A stretch of 64,000 bases of DNA. Origin: Bin87 sp965203985. Lineage in GTDB: Bacteria > Chloroflexota > Dehalococcoidia > Lucifugimonadales > UBA3495. Positions 43,038 through 51,400 of this stretch are shown one piece after another. Both the position numbers and the translations under genes were made by a program. Position 1 is the first letter of the stretch. Each line of letters begins with the position of its first letter. Under the pieces are notes generated by a model, which saw only the letters and a program-made list of their open reading frames with translations, was not told the DNA's origin and searched no databases. The stretch is taken from NCBI GenBank assembly GCA_965203985.1, contig CBDBDS010000012.1:124001-188000 (forward strand), in the 5' to 3' direction.

Positions 43038-44483
43038 CTACCCTTCCAATACCCAGACGTCTTTGCCGCCGCCGCCCTGGCTGGAATTGACCACCAGGCT
43101 GCCCCGTCGCAGCGCGACCCGGCAGAAGGCTCCCGGGACGATGCGGGTGGTCGTCCCATGCAGAATGAACGGCCGCAGGTCCACGTGGCGAGGCTCGAAG
43201 TTGCCGTCGATCAGGCACGGGGAGCGCGACAGCGCCAGCGTGGGCTGGGCGATGAAGTCCGCCGGGTTGGCCCGAACCTGCTCCGCGTATTCCGCCCGCT
43301 CTGCCGGGGTCGCGTGCGGCCCTACCAGCATGCCGTATCCGCCGGATTCGCCAACCTTTTTCACCACCAGTTTGTCCAGGTTGTCCAGCGTGTACTCCAG
43401 TTCTTGAGGCCGTCGGCAGAGGTAGGTCTCCACGTTCTGCAGCAGGGGTTCCTCGCCCAGGTAATACCGGATCAGGTCGGGCACGTACGCGTAAACGCTC
43501 TTGTCGTCGGCCACCCCCGTCCCGGGCGCGTTGGCTAGGGCCATGTTGCCCCGAAGGTAAGCGTCCATCAGACCCGGCACTCCCAGGACCGAGTCCGGCC
43601 GAAAGACCGTAGGGTCAATGAAATCGTCATCGACTCGGCGGTAAATCACGTCGACTCGCCGCAGTCCCGTCGTCGTCCTCATGCAGACGAAACCGTCGTC
43701 AACCACCAGGTCGCGCCCCTCAACCAACTCCGCTCCCAGCTCGCCGGCCAGGAACATGTGCTCGTAGAACGCGGAGTTGTACACGCCCGGCGTCAGCAGG
43801 GCGATGGTCGGGTTGGTTTGTCCTCCGGGCGCCAATTCCCGCAGCGTGTCCAGCAACAGTCGGCCGTAGTTCTCCACCTCCAGCACCCGGGACGCGCGAT
43901 ACAGCCGGCGCAGGCTCGCCTTCACCGCCTTGCGGTTGGCGATCATGTAGGACACCCCCGAGGGCACCCGCAGGTTGTCTTCCAGCACCCGGAAGCCGTC
44001 GTTGGTGCGCACCACGTCGGTGCCGCAAATCGCCACCCATGTGCCCTGCGGTGGCGTGAAACCCCGCATTTCCAGACGGTATTGCGGGCATCCCCGGACC
44101 ATGTCCTCCGGTATGACGCCGTCCCTGGTCACGCGCGACTCGCCATACACGTCCTGCAAAAACAGGTTCAGCGCCTTCAGCCGCTGGGTCAGGCCAGACT
44201 CCAGTTCGCGCCATTCTGCTTCAGCCAGCAGGCGCGGCACACAGTCGATGGGAATGATCCGCTCGTCGGCTTCATCGTCTCCATAGACCGTGAAGGTGAT
44301 GCCTTCGTTGGAGAACGACCGCGTTACCCGTTCCTGGATGGCGTTTAACTCTTCGCTGGACAGGTCGGTGAGGGTTTGCTGCAATCCCTTCCAGTCGTCC
44401 CGCGTCCTGCCGTCGGCGTGAAACATCTCGTCAAAGATGTCCGCGTCGATGCCGTAATTCCCGAACCGGTCTGCCGTAGTCAC
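43038..44483 (-). CDS. Circularly permuted ATP-grasp family protein (DUF404/DUF407)
   Basis: A 481-residue protein starting MTTADRFGNYGIDADIFDEMFHADG. GVIPEDMVRGCPQYRLEMRGFTPPQGTW, VRTNDGFRVLEDNLRVPSGVSYMIANRKAVK and VKKVGESGGYGMLVG are the type 2 circularly permuted ATP-grasp signatures, including a glycine-rich nucleotide loop near residue 350. The enzyme should ligate a carboxylate to an amine using ATP. Its product is unknown; it is coupled with the alpha-E gene downstream, which suggests one pathway. Confidence 0.88.
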   Translation of the reverse strand: MTTADRFGNYGIDADIFDEMFHADGRTRDDWKGLQQTLTDLSSEELNAIQERVTRSFSNEGITFTVYGDDEADERIIPIDCVPRLLAEAEWRELESGLTQRLKALNLFLQDVYGESRVTRDGVIPEDMVRGCPQYRLEMRGFTPPQGTWVAICGTDVVRTNDGFRVLEDNLRVPSGVSYMIANRKAVKASLRRLYRASRVLEVENYGRLLLDTLRELAPGGQTNPTIALLTPGVYNSAFYEHMFLAGELGAELVEGRDLVVDDGFVCMRTTTGLRRVDVIYRRVDDDFIDPTVFRPDSVLGVPGLMDAYLRGNMALANAPGTGVADDKSVYAYVPDLIRYYLGEEPLLQNVETYLCRRPQELEYTLDNLDKLVVKKVGESGGYGMLVGPHATPAERAEYAEQVRANPADFIAQPTLALSRSPCLIDGNFEPRHVDLRPFILHGTTTRIVPGAFCRVALRRGSLVVNSSQGGGGKDVWVLEG

Positions 44484-44534
44484 GTGGCTGCCTCTCGCTT
44501 TTCCGCTAGCCGCACAGCGCTGGCCGAACGGCGC

Positions 44535-45584
44535 TCACGCCGCGGCCAGCGCCGGTATCACGTGGTTGCCGAAGGCCCGCACCTCGGCTTCCGGCGGGGC
44601 AAAGGTCAGACACGGCATCAGGTACAGCTGTTTAACCCCGTGTTTTGCCATCTCCTGGATTCTCGCGGTGCAGTATTCGGGAGTTCCGATCAGCCCCAGG
44701 GCGTCGCAAAGCTGGCCGTTGACCTCGTCGTCCACGAACCGGGTCAGCTCGATGGCTTCTTCCCAGTTTGGCGCATGGCCCAGGTCTGGATAAACGTCGC
44801 GCACCGCCTGCGGCACCTCGTAGTCCGGGATGTCCAGCCCGGAGTAGGGCAGCCAGTTGGGCCCGCCCCACAGCAGCGCCCAATGTACCGCCACCGGGCG
44901 CGCCAGGCGACGGGCCTCTTCGGTGGAATCGGCCACGCATGTGCGCACCGCGAACATCACGTCCAGGTCGTCCAGAGTCCGGCCGCTGCGTTTCGCCCCG
45001 GCTTCCAGGTGTTCCAGCGCTCGCCCGACGATGCCCGGCGTGTACCCCACCAGTACCAGCGCGCCGTCGGCCACCTCGCCCGCCAGTTCCAGCGAGCGGG
45101 GCCCCGACGCCGCCATCAGGACCGGCACCCCGTGGCCTCCGTCGCTGCCCGCGAAGTCCAGGCGGTTGGTCATGCCGTCGTATTCCACCGACTCCCCGGC
45201 CAGCAGCGCCTTCACCTCCATGATGCAACGGCGCATCTGCCGCAGGGTCGCCGGCCGTCGGCCGATGGTGCTCGCCGAGGTGTATCCGGTCCCAATGATG
45301 AACTTGGTCCTGCCGGGTGCAATTTCCGCAACCGTCTGCGCCGCTCCCGCCAGCACCGATGGGATACGCCCAAAGGGGTTCGTTACCGCTGGGAACAACC
45401 CCAGCTTGGTGGTGGCGTTGGCCGCCATGCCCATGGTCACGAAGGTGTCGCGGCAAATCATCTGGCTGTCCAGGATCCCCGCTCCGTCAAAGCCCGCGTC
45501 CTCTATTTGCCGGATCATGCGTAGCAATTCCGGCATCGGCGATGTGCCGGGCACGCGCATCGAAATCTTGATGGACTCGGCCAT
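44535..45584 (-). CDS. LLM class flavin-dependent oxidoreductase
   Basis: The ATG giving MAESIKISMRVPGTSPM follows GGAGGAACC and was preferred to an upstream start. The 349-residue TIM-barrel enzyme has EDAGFDGAGILDSQMICRD, a GRTKFIIGTGYTSASTIGR motif and VLMAASGPRSLELAGEVADGALV, typical of F420/FMN-dependent luciferase-like enzymes (methylenetetrahydromethanopterin reductase type). These oxidise or reduce varied substrates, including alkanesulfonates. Its position just before a sulfur-related gene set makes a desulfonating role conceivable but unproven. Confidence 0.88.
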   Translation of the reverse strand: MAESIKISMRVPGTSPMPELLRMIRQIEDAGFDGAGILDSQMICRDTFVTMGMAANATTKLGLFPAVTNPFGRIPSVLAGAAQTVAEIAPGRTKFIIGTGYTSASTIGRRPATLRQMRRCIMEVKALLAGESVEYDGMTNRLDFAGSDGGHGVPVLMAASGPRSLELAGEVADGALVLVGYTPGIVGRALEHLEAGAKRSGRTLDDLDVMFAVRTCVADSTEEARRLARPVAVHWALLWGGPNWLPYSGLDIPDYEVPQAVRDVYPDLGHAPNWEEAIELTRFVDDEVNGQLCDALGLIGTPEYCTARIQEMAKHGVKQLYLMPCLTFAPPEAEVRAFGNHVIPALAAA

Positions 45585-45754
45585 ACGGGTTCCTCCGTCC
45601 TGAATGGGATCGTTCAACTCGGTCGCGGTAGTATAGCAGCGCGCCCAACGCGCTTCGCAAAACGCATCCATCGTAGCGCCGGGCAATGGCGATGTTGCCA
45701 CCGCAAGCGCCACGCGGTTAAACTGCCATTACCAGTTCAGGGGAGGAACTTTTG

Positions 45755-46342
45755 ATGGTCGCCGTCCGATACGCTTTGGAAGATTTCGTGAACGACATGG
45801 AGGATCTTCTGGTTTCTCAGCCAACTAATGAGAAGATCTTTGACAAGGGCTCCGACTGCCTGTCGCGCCTTATCGCCAATCCCGACGCCATCCCCGAACG
45901 CTTCCGCCGGCCCGTCGGCGCGGGAAGCCGCTCCAATCACGGTTCGTGGCTGCTCCACCACAGCCCCGACAGCGGTCTCCTGGTGACGGCCGTCGTGTGG
46001 GGCCCCGGCGATCACGCCGCTCCCCACGATCATCGCACCTGGGGCATGATCGGCGTGATGGACAATGCCCTCACCGAGACCCGCTTTCGGCGTGTCGATG
46101 ACCGCCAGCGCGAAGACTGGGCCCAGTTGGAACGGGACCGTTCCGCCGTGGTCAAGCCGGGCGAAATCAGCCTGCTGATCCCTGAGGTTGATGAAATCCA
46201 CCAGATGGACAACTTCACCGACCGGCCCACCGTGGAGATCCACGTCTACGGCCAGGACCTCCGTGGCCTCGAGCGCGTCCGCTACAACCTGGAAACCGGC
46301 GCCATACGGCAGATGATGACGGAAAGGTACGATAACTGCTGA
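45755..46342 (+). CDS. Cysteine dioxygenase family (cupin) protein
   Basis: The ATG follows GGGGAGG at eight bases; 195 residues. The cupin iron site is visible in HDHRTWGMIGVMDN (His91, His93), with a third His in VEIHVYG near the C-terminus. The family adds O2 to a thiol to give a sulfinate (cysteine to cysteine sulfinate, or related thiols). It is the first of a rightward set with a rhodanese and a sulfite oxidase-family enzyme, so cysteine sulfur oxidation is a reasonable hypothesis. Substrate remains unproven. Confidence 0.8.
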   Translation: MVAVRYALEDFVNDMEDLLVSQPTNEKIFDKGSDCLSRLIANPDAIPERFRRPVGAGSRSNHGSWLLHHSPDSGLLVTAVVWGPGDHAAPHDHRTWGMIGVMDNALTETRFRRVDDRQREDWAQLERDRSAVVKPGEISLLIPEVDEIHQMDNFTDRPTVEIHVYGQDLRGLERVRYNLETGAIRQMMTERYDNC

Positions 46343-46382
46343 CACCAGCCGTTGCGCGCGGCGCGAGGGCGCGTCCTGCGTG

Positions 46383-46388
46383 TATAAT
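46383..46388 (+). promoter_or_regulatory. Candidate -10 box before the rhodanese gene
   Basis: A perfect TATAAT lies ~209 bp upstream of the rhodanese start in the otherwise non-coding 254-bp gap. No good -35 hexamer lies at the expected distance. Apart from this box, nothing else is seen in the gap. Confidence 0.3.
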
Positions 46389-46596
46389 CAGCGCATAGCA
46401 TGTCGATATCACCGGCCTGACAAACCGTCCGCCGGTCCCAGTCATACCGATACACTGCCGTTTCCTGACTGCTTGCGGCGCATGGATAGGATGCGCACGA
46501 GTCGAAATATGTCATGTCCGGTGCCCTCTTTCTTCTGGTCGCCGATCGGTCAACCTTAATGTGAATCACACGGACCTCGATCACGGAGATGCGCTG

Positions 46597-48216
46597 ATGG
46601 CTAAGTCGTTCAACTCGCAACAGCTCGCCGAGCTGTTCAACGACACTTCCCCCTTTGCCCTGATTGATGTACGCGAGCCCGGTGAGTTCAACTCCAGCCA
46701 CATCCCGGGAAGCAGCCTGATCCCCCGACGCAGGTTGGAGTTCGACCTCCATGACGCCGTACCCCACGCCGGCACGTTGATAGTGCTCTGTGACGACGAT
46801 GGACGCCGGGTTTCCCAGGCGGTGGCAACCGTCGAGGCAATGGGATTTTCCAACGTCGCCTGGCTGGACGGCGGCATCAATCGCTGGGTGAGTTTGGACT
46901 ACCCGACGGAATGGGGCGTCAACGTCCCCAGCAAAGACTTCGGCGAAAAGGTCGAAGTCGTCCACCACGTGCCGGAAATCGATGCCATCGAACTGCGCGC
47001 CCGGATGGACCGCGGCGAAAAAATGGTGATTCTCGATACCCGAACTCCCGAGGAATACCGCCGCTTCTGCATCCCCGGCGGGCGCAGCGTGCCCGGTGGC
47101 GAGCTGGCCCTCCGCATTACCGACATCACGGCGGATCTCGATCCGGATACCACCGTGGTGGTGAACTGCGCCGGGCGAACCCGCAGCATCATCGGGACTC
47201 GGGTTCTACAACGCATGGGCCTGGACCGTGAAGTCGTCGGCCTCAAGAACGGCACCTCCGGCTGGGTGCTGGCCGGCTACGAATTGGAGTCCGGCGCAGA
47301 TAGGGACCTCCTGCCCAGAGTGTCCGAGGCAGGCCGGGCCGCGGCGGAAGCCTACGCCGATAGGTGCGCCGCCGAAGACGGAGTGCGCTTCCTGGACGTG
47401 GCCGGCCTCGACGCCTTGGCCGACCGCAGCGTAACCGAAAGCATCTATTTCATCGATGTCCGCACCTCCGAAGAATACGACCTGGGCCGTATCCCCGGGT
47501 TCCGCTGGTTCCCCGGAGGACAGTGTGTCCAGCGCAGCGACGACGTCGCCGTGGTGAAGAACGCTCCCATAGTGTTCTGTTGCGATGGCAGGGCGCGCGC
47601 CGCCCTGACCGCCTCCTGGTACCGCCAGCTCGGACACGAAGAGGTCTACGCCGTTGATGGCGGCACGCAGGCGTGGTTGGCCGACCACCGCCCCCTGGAA
47701 TCGGGCATGAGCATCGCCGCCTTGAACGACGGTTCCATCGCCGGTGAAACGGAATCCGAACTTTTGGTGGAAGCTCGTCGCGCCGTGCCCACCGTTCCGG
47801 CCAGGACTCTCGACCAGGACCCGGCCGACGTGACTATCTTCGTCGACACCAGCCAGGAATTCGCCCGCGCTCATGTTCCCGGTTCCCGCTGGGTCCCGCG
47901 CGGGTGGCTCGAGTGGCAGATCACTGACCATGTTCGGTCCAATGAGGCCAGCATCGTCGTCACCTGTGTCGACGGGCGGCAGTCCCTGCTGGCGGCGGCG
48001 ACGCTCCGCCAGATTGGTTATCCCAACGTTCGGGCCCTGGCCGGTGGTCTCTCTTCGTGGCAGGCGGCGCGGCTGCCCGTGGAGGAAGGATTGAGCGGCG
48101 TTACGCGCACGCCGTCGGACATTGTATTCAGCGGCCCGGATCGCACCTACGCCGATATGCAGAACTACCTGCGCTGGGAGACCGCGCTCGGCGAGAAATA
48201 CGCACCGGGCGCATAA
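46597..48216 (+). CDS. Four-domain rhodanese-like protein
   Basis: The ATG giving MAKSFNSQQLAELF follows CGGAGATG; a GTG 12 codons upstream is less likely. The 539-residue protein has four rhodanese domains at about 1-110, 125-225, 260-370 and 400-495. Each keeps a candidate catalytic Cys at the start of the active-site loop: Cys65 (CDDDGR), Cys191 (CAGRTR), Cys329 (CDGRAR) and Cys457 (CVDGRQ). Four active-looking domains in one chain is uncommon; usually some are inactive. It could pass persulfide sulfur along the chain between the dioxygenase and the sulfite oxidase-family enzyme. No signal peptide. Confidence 0.9.
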   Translation: MAKSFNSQQLAELFNDTSPFALIDVREPGEFNSSHIPGSSLIPRRRLEFDLHDAVPHAGTLIVLCDDDGRRVSQAVATVEAMGFSNVAWLDGGINRWVSLDYPTEWGVNVPSKDFGEKVEVVHHVPEIDAIELRARMDRGEKMVILDTRTPEEYRRFCIPGGRSVPGGELALRITDITADLDPDTTVVVNCAGRTRSIIGTRVLQRMGLDREVVGLKNGTSGWVLAGYELESGADRDLLPRVSEAGRAAAEAYADRCAAEDGVRFLDVAGLDALADRSVTESIYFIDVRTSEEYDLGRIPGFRWFPGGQCVQRSDDVAVVKNAPIVFCCDGRARAALTASWYRQLGHEEVYAVDGGTQAWLADHRPLESGMSIAALNDGSIAGETESELLVEARRAVPTVPARTLDQDPADVTIFVDTSQEFARAHVPGSRWVPRGWLEWQITDHVRSNEASIVVTCVDGRQSLLAAATLRQIGYPNVRALAGGLSSWQAARLPVEEGLSGVTRTPSDIVFSGPDRTYADMQNYLRWETALGEKYAPGA

Positions 48217-48245
48217 GGACCGTTGCGTTCAACGGAGGCAGCGTT

Positions 48246-48926
48246 ATGGCCACGCAAGCGCCAAAACCAACCCTAGTTGGCCCGGCGACGGATAGCGCGG
48301 ACGACTTTCCGCCGTTCCCCCTGGTTGGTCCGCTGCGCTTGAAGTTGGCCGCGCTGGGAGTTGACGGCAGCGCCCCGGATTTTGGTGAACGGCTATGCCT
48401 GCTTTCGCGGGACAATGAATGTTATGAGTTTGAATACTCAGCAAAAGGGGAACTGATCATAATGCCTCCGGTCGGCGCTGAGGGTAGCCATGGCGAGCAG
48501 GGGATTAATTACGCTCTGTACGGCTGGGGATTGGAGAGTCCTGGGCGTACCTACCCGCAAACCTCATTGTTCCGCCTGCCCAGTGGGGCGCAGTACATGC
48601 CCGACGCCGCCTGGATTTCCCAGGAACGATTTGAAAACCTCACTGCCCAGGAACAGCGCGGCTCCATTAACGGAGCGCCCGATTTTGTGATTGAGTTGCA
48701 TTCGCGCTCCGACAGCCTCAGGGCCGGCCTTGCCAAGATGCAGGAATGGATGGATGCCGGCGCGAAGCTGGGCTGGTACATCCAGCCATACCAGCGTCGG
48801 GTCTATGTGTACCGTGCCGGCCGGGACGTTGAAATACTGGAGAACCCGGAAACTCTGTCCGGTGAAGATGTGGCGCCCGGCTTCGTGCTGGAGGTGCGGC
48901 GGCTGGTTTTTGACCGCTACGAATAG
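48246..48926 (+). CDS. Uma2 family endonuclease-fold protein (copy 1)
   Basis: A 226-residue protein with ATG after GGAGG. The conserved core is GAPDFVIELHSRSDSLRAGLAKMQEWMDAGAKLGWYIQPYQRRVYVYR, with the acidic and Lys residues of a PD-(D/E)XK nuclease fold, preceded by PDAAWISQER. Its N-terminal LVGPLRLKLAALG motif also appears in the two copies at 50720 and 51397. Uma2 proteins are expanded in cyanobacteria and sponge symbionts; their physiological role is unknown. The gene follows the rhodanese by 29 bp and overlaps an opposite small ORF by 10 bp. Confidence 0.87.
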   Translation: MATQAPKPTLVGPATDSADDFPPFPLVGPLRLKLAALGVDGSAPDFGERLCLLSRDNECYEFEYSAKGELIIMPPVGAEGSHGEQGINYALYGWGLESPGRTYPQTSLFRLPSGAQYMPDAAWISQERFENLTAQEQRGSINGAPDFVIELHSRSDSLRAGLAKMQEWMDAGAKLGWYIQPYQRRVYVYRAGRDVEILENPETLSGEDVAPGFVLEVRRLVFDRYE

Positions 48927-49174
48927 CCGTCGCCGTCGATTGCCACCAGGTCGCTTTCTTCCGGGTTGGGCTCGATCCGTAGCGTCTGCACAATTCGGTT
49001 GTACGTGGTTTCCGACCCGTGAGTCCGGCTCATGTGGCCGGTCGCCGCGTCCTCGGCGCGTCGCCGGTCGTCGAATATGTCGTACCAGTCGCACTCCGCG
49101 CAGTCCACGCGCCACTCCGTTCGCCCGGTGGGCACCTGCTCCGTAATCTCGACGATGATATGCAGCGTGGTCAA
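48917..49174 (-). CDS. Small protein with a possible C2H2-type zinc site, 85 aa
   Basis: A TTG start fits an AGGAGG site six bases upstream. A DCAECDWYD CxxC at residues 24-27 and GHMSRTH (HxxxxH) at about 46-52 could bind zinc with ~20 residues between pairs. The rest is short, polar and slightly acidic. It is antisense to the end of the Uma2 copy 1 gene by 10 bp. No family was recognised; it could be regulatory. Confidence 0.45.
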   Translation of the reverse strand: MTTLHIIVEITEQVPTGRTEWRVDCAECDWYDIFDDRRRAEDAATGHMSRTHGSETTYNRIVQTLRIEPNPEESDLVAIDGDGYS

Positions 49175-49508
49175 TGGAACCTCCTGGGCGTTCCTGCGGG
49201 ATGCGATACGCCGCGATTGTTTATGCGGCCGCGCTTGGTGTCAAATCCCCGCGCGTACCCGGTTCCGCAAATCGTCAGCAGCAGGATCCACGAGATTTAA
49301 TGATTGTGCAGGGTGGTGAGAGCTCCATCACCGAGCGGCTCCAATCCTGGTAATCCCTGAATCTTGAAAATCCTGATTCTGACGTTTCCCCGCCACAAAC
49401 CGGGCACCCGCTCAGCCCCATCCCGCACTTGTCGCCGCGCCGCCGGCATGGGAAACTGGCACATCGCCGGCCAGGGGCCGGCCATCCAAACTTGGAGACG
49501 CACATCGA
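49175..49508. other. 334-bp intergenic gap with a partial dispersed repeat
   Basis: No gene of good quality is seen here. A partial copy of the element at 5621-5722 is present: AAATCCTGATTCTGACG at 49368-49384 is identical to the right arm of that element, preceded by degenerate AATCCTGGTAATCCCTGAATC. A GGAGACGCACATCG just before the sulfite oxidase-family start is its ribosome binding site. No obvious promoter was recognised. Confidence 0.4.
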
Positions 49509-50714
49509 ATGACTACCCAGCAGAATACACCGGAGAATCAGGCCGAAGACGCGGCCCGGCCCGACTTTTTGCAGATGGACGGCTCCCAGTCTTCGGACGC
49601 CGTCGAAAACACCGACTCTTGGTACGGCTGGCCCCACAAGAAGGTCGAACCCGTCACCCTGCTGCGTCCCGACGGCAAGACCGAACGGGTTCGCACGCCG
49701 GTCATGGACCTCGAGGGCCTCATCACGCCCACCGAATTGCACTATGTCGTCCAGCATTTCGGCGTACCCGACACGATGGCCGTCCGCGACTGGTCTCTGT
49801 CCGTCGACGGGGAGGTCAAGAAACCCCTGCGCCTGACCTACGACGACGTTCGCCGTTTTCCGTCCCGCTCGGTTCGCACCGTGATGGAATGCTCCGGCAG
49901 CGACGCCACCTACTTCGAGTACTTCAAGGGCGAGGGCCCGCGCCCGTCCCGCACTCAGGAGCGCATGATCCTGTCCGGCAGCGAGTGGACTGGAGTGCCC
50001 CTGGCCGCCATACTCAATGAGGCCGGCCTGACCGGCCGCGCCACCCACATCCGCGCCGAAGGCTGGGATGAAGGCGTGCCCGCCACCGCCGAAGAGGGCA
50101 CCGAGCCGTTCTTCTACGACAAGGGCCTCCCCCTCCAGAAAGCGCTCCATCCCGACACCGTTCTCGCCTACGCGCAGAACGGTCAGGTGCTTGAGCACTT
50201 GCATGGCGCACCCATCCGCCTTCTCGTGCCCGGCTGGTCCGGCAACTGGTCGGTGAAGTGGCTGCGCCGCCTGGAAGTCCTGGATCACGAGCCCGACTGC
50301 TGGTACCACTACAACTTCTATTACTACGGCGACTCTCCCGACGATCCCAACAAGGAACTGATCACCACCATCGGCGTCAAGTCGCTGGTGTCCCAGCCCA
50401 ACGACGATACTTCCAACCTGCCCGCGGGCCAGCACGTCGTGCGTGGATACGCCTGGAGCGGCGGCGGCGCCATCACCCAGGTCGACGTCAGCGTCGATGG
50501 CGGCAAGTCCTGGCAGCCCGCCCGCCTGGAGGAACCGGCAGAGCGGTGGATGTGGAGGCGCTGGTCCTGGGTCTGGGACGCTGCGCCCGGTCAGTACACC
50601 GTGATGTCTCGTGCCACCGACAGCGTCGGCAACGTCCAGTCCCACGAACCGCGCTACAACAACATGCGCAAGAACTTCAGCGCCATCGTCGGCTACGACA
50701 TAACGGTGGAGTAA
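49509..50714 (+). CDS. Sulfite oxidase / SoxC-like molybdopterin oxidoreductase
   Basis: A 401-residue molybdenum enzyme without a visible Tat signal. The molybdopterin-binding Cys128 lies in the RTVMECSGSDA motif, equivalent to the catalytic Cys of sulfite oxidases. VPLAAILNEAGL, HGAPIRLLVPGW, WSGNWSVKWLRRLEVLDHEPDCWYHYNFY and the C-terminal dimerisation domain (RGYAWSGGGAITQVDVSVDGG) match the SoxC/sulfite oxidase family. It would oxidise sulfite to sulfate or dehydrogenate sulfane sulfur. With CDO and rhodanese genes upstream it fits a cysteine-sulfur oxidation route. Confidence 0.88.
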   Translation: MTTQQNTPENQAEDAARPDFLQMDGSQSSDAVENTDSWYGWPHKKVEPVTLLRPDGKTERVRTPVMDLEGLITPTELHYVVQHFGVPDTMAVRDWSLSVDGEVKKPLRLTYDDVRRFPSRSVRTVMECSGSDATYFEYFKGEGPRPSRTQERMILSGSEWTGVPLAAILNEAGLTGRATHIRAEGWDEGVPATAEEGTEPFFYDKGLPLQKALHPDTVLAYAQNGQVLEHLHGAPIRLLVPGWSGNWSVKWLRRLEVLDHEPDCWYHYNFYYYGDSPDDPNKELITTIGVKSLVSQPNDDTSNLPAGQHVVRGYAWSGGGAITQVDVSVDGGKSWQPARLEEPAERWMWRRWSWVWDAAPGQYTVMSRATDSVGNVQSHEPRYNNMRKNFSAIVGYDITVE

Positions 50715-50719
50715 TCGCC

Positions 50720-51400
50720 ATGACAACCGCTGCAAAAACTCCCGACGTCGTTGTTCCGGTGGATAGCGACGACACTACCGCACTGCCCTTGGTAGGGCAG
50801 TTGCGGCTGAACCTGTCGGCGTTGGGCATCGACGCCACTGCGTCCGATTTCGCCGAGCGGTTCTTTCAAATGGAGAAAGACAACGAACTCTACAGGCTTG
50901 AATTCTCGGCGAAAGGGGAACTGATCGTAATGTCGTCCGGCCACGAAAGCAACGACGGTGAGCAAGGAGTTAGCGCTCCGCTGTTCTTTTGGGGGTTGGA
51001 CAACCCTGGACGGACGTACTCCCAAACGGTTCAGTTCCAACTCCCCAGCGGAGCCATGTACATGCCTGACGCCGCGTGGATTACTCAGGAGCGCCACGAC
51101 GCACTGCGCGCCGGTGAGTACACCAGCACCGTTCCCGGCGCGCCGGACTTTGTAGTGGAAGTCCGTTCCCGAACCGATAACGTCGCTATCGCCCTGGCCA
51201 AGATGCAGGAATGGATGGATGGCGGCACACGCCTGGGCTGGTTCATCGATCCCTATGAACGGCGCGTTTATGTCTATCGACCTGACCAGCCCGCCGAAAT
51301 CCTGGATAACCCTGAAACACTGTCGGGCGAGGATCTACTGCCCGGGTTCGTACTCCAAGTGCGCCGGCTGGTGTTCGACCGCTACCCGGAGGGGGGATGA
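50720..51400 (+). CDS. Uma2 family endonuclease-fold protein (copy 2)
   Basis: A 226-residue paralog of the copy at 48246. It has PLVGQLRLNLSALG, YMPDAAWITQER, APDFVVEVRSRTDN and MQEWMDGGTRLGWFIDPYERRVYVYR, all with the Uma2 nuclease-fold acidic/Lys residues. It begins five bases after the sulfite oxidase-family stop and overlaps copy 3 by ATGA. Tandem with copy 3, it looks like a recent duplication. A role in genome maintenance or mobile DNA is only conjecture. Confidence 0.85.
   Translation: MTTAAKTPDVVVPVDSDDTTALPLVGQLRLNLSALGIDATASDFAERFFQMEKDNELYRLEFSAKGELIVMSSGHESNDGEQGVSAPLFFWGLDNPGRTYSQTVQFQLPSGAMYMPDAAWITQERHDALRAGEYTSTVPGAPDFVVEVRSRTDNVAIALAKMQEWMDGGTRLGWFIDPYERRVYVYRPDQPAEILDNPETLSGEDLLPGFVLQVRRLVFDRYPEGG

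Noticed and set aside
49275..50735. A 486-codon minus-strand frame antisense to the sulfite oxidase-family gene
   Set aside because: The plus-strand gene shows the catalytic Cys and family motifs throughout; the antisense frame shows none.
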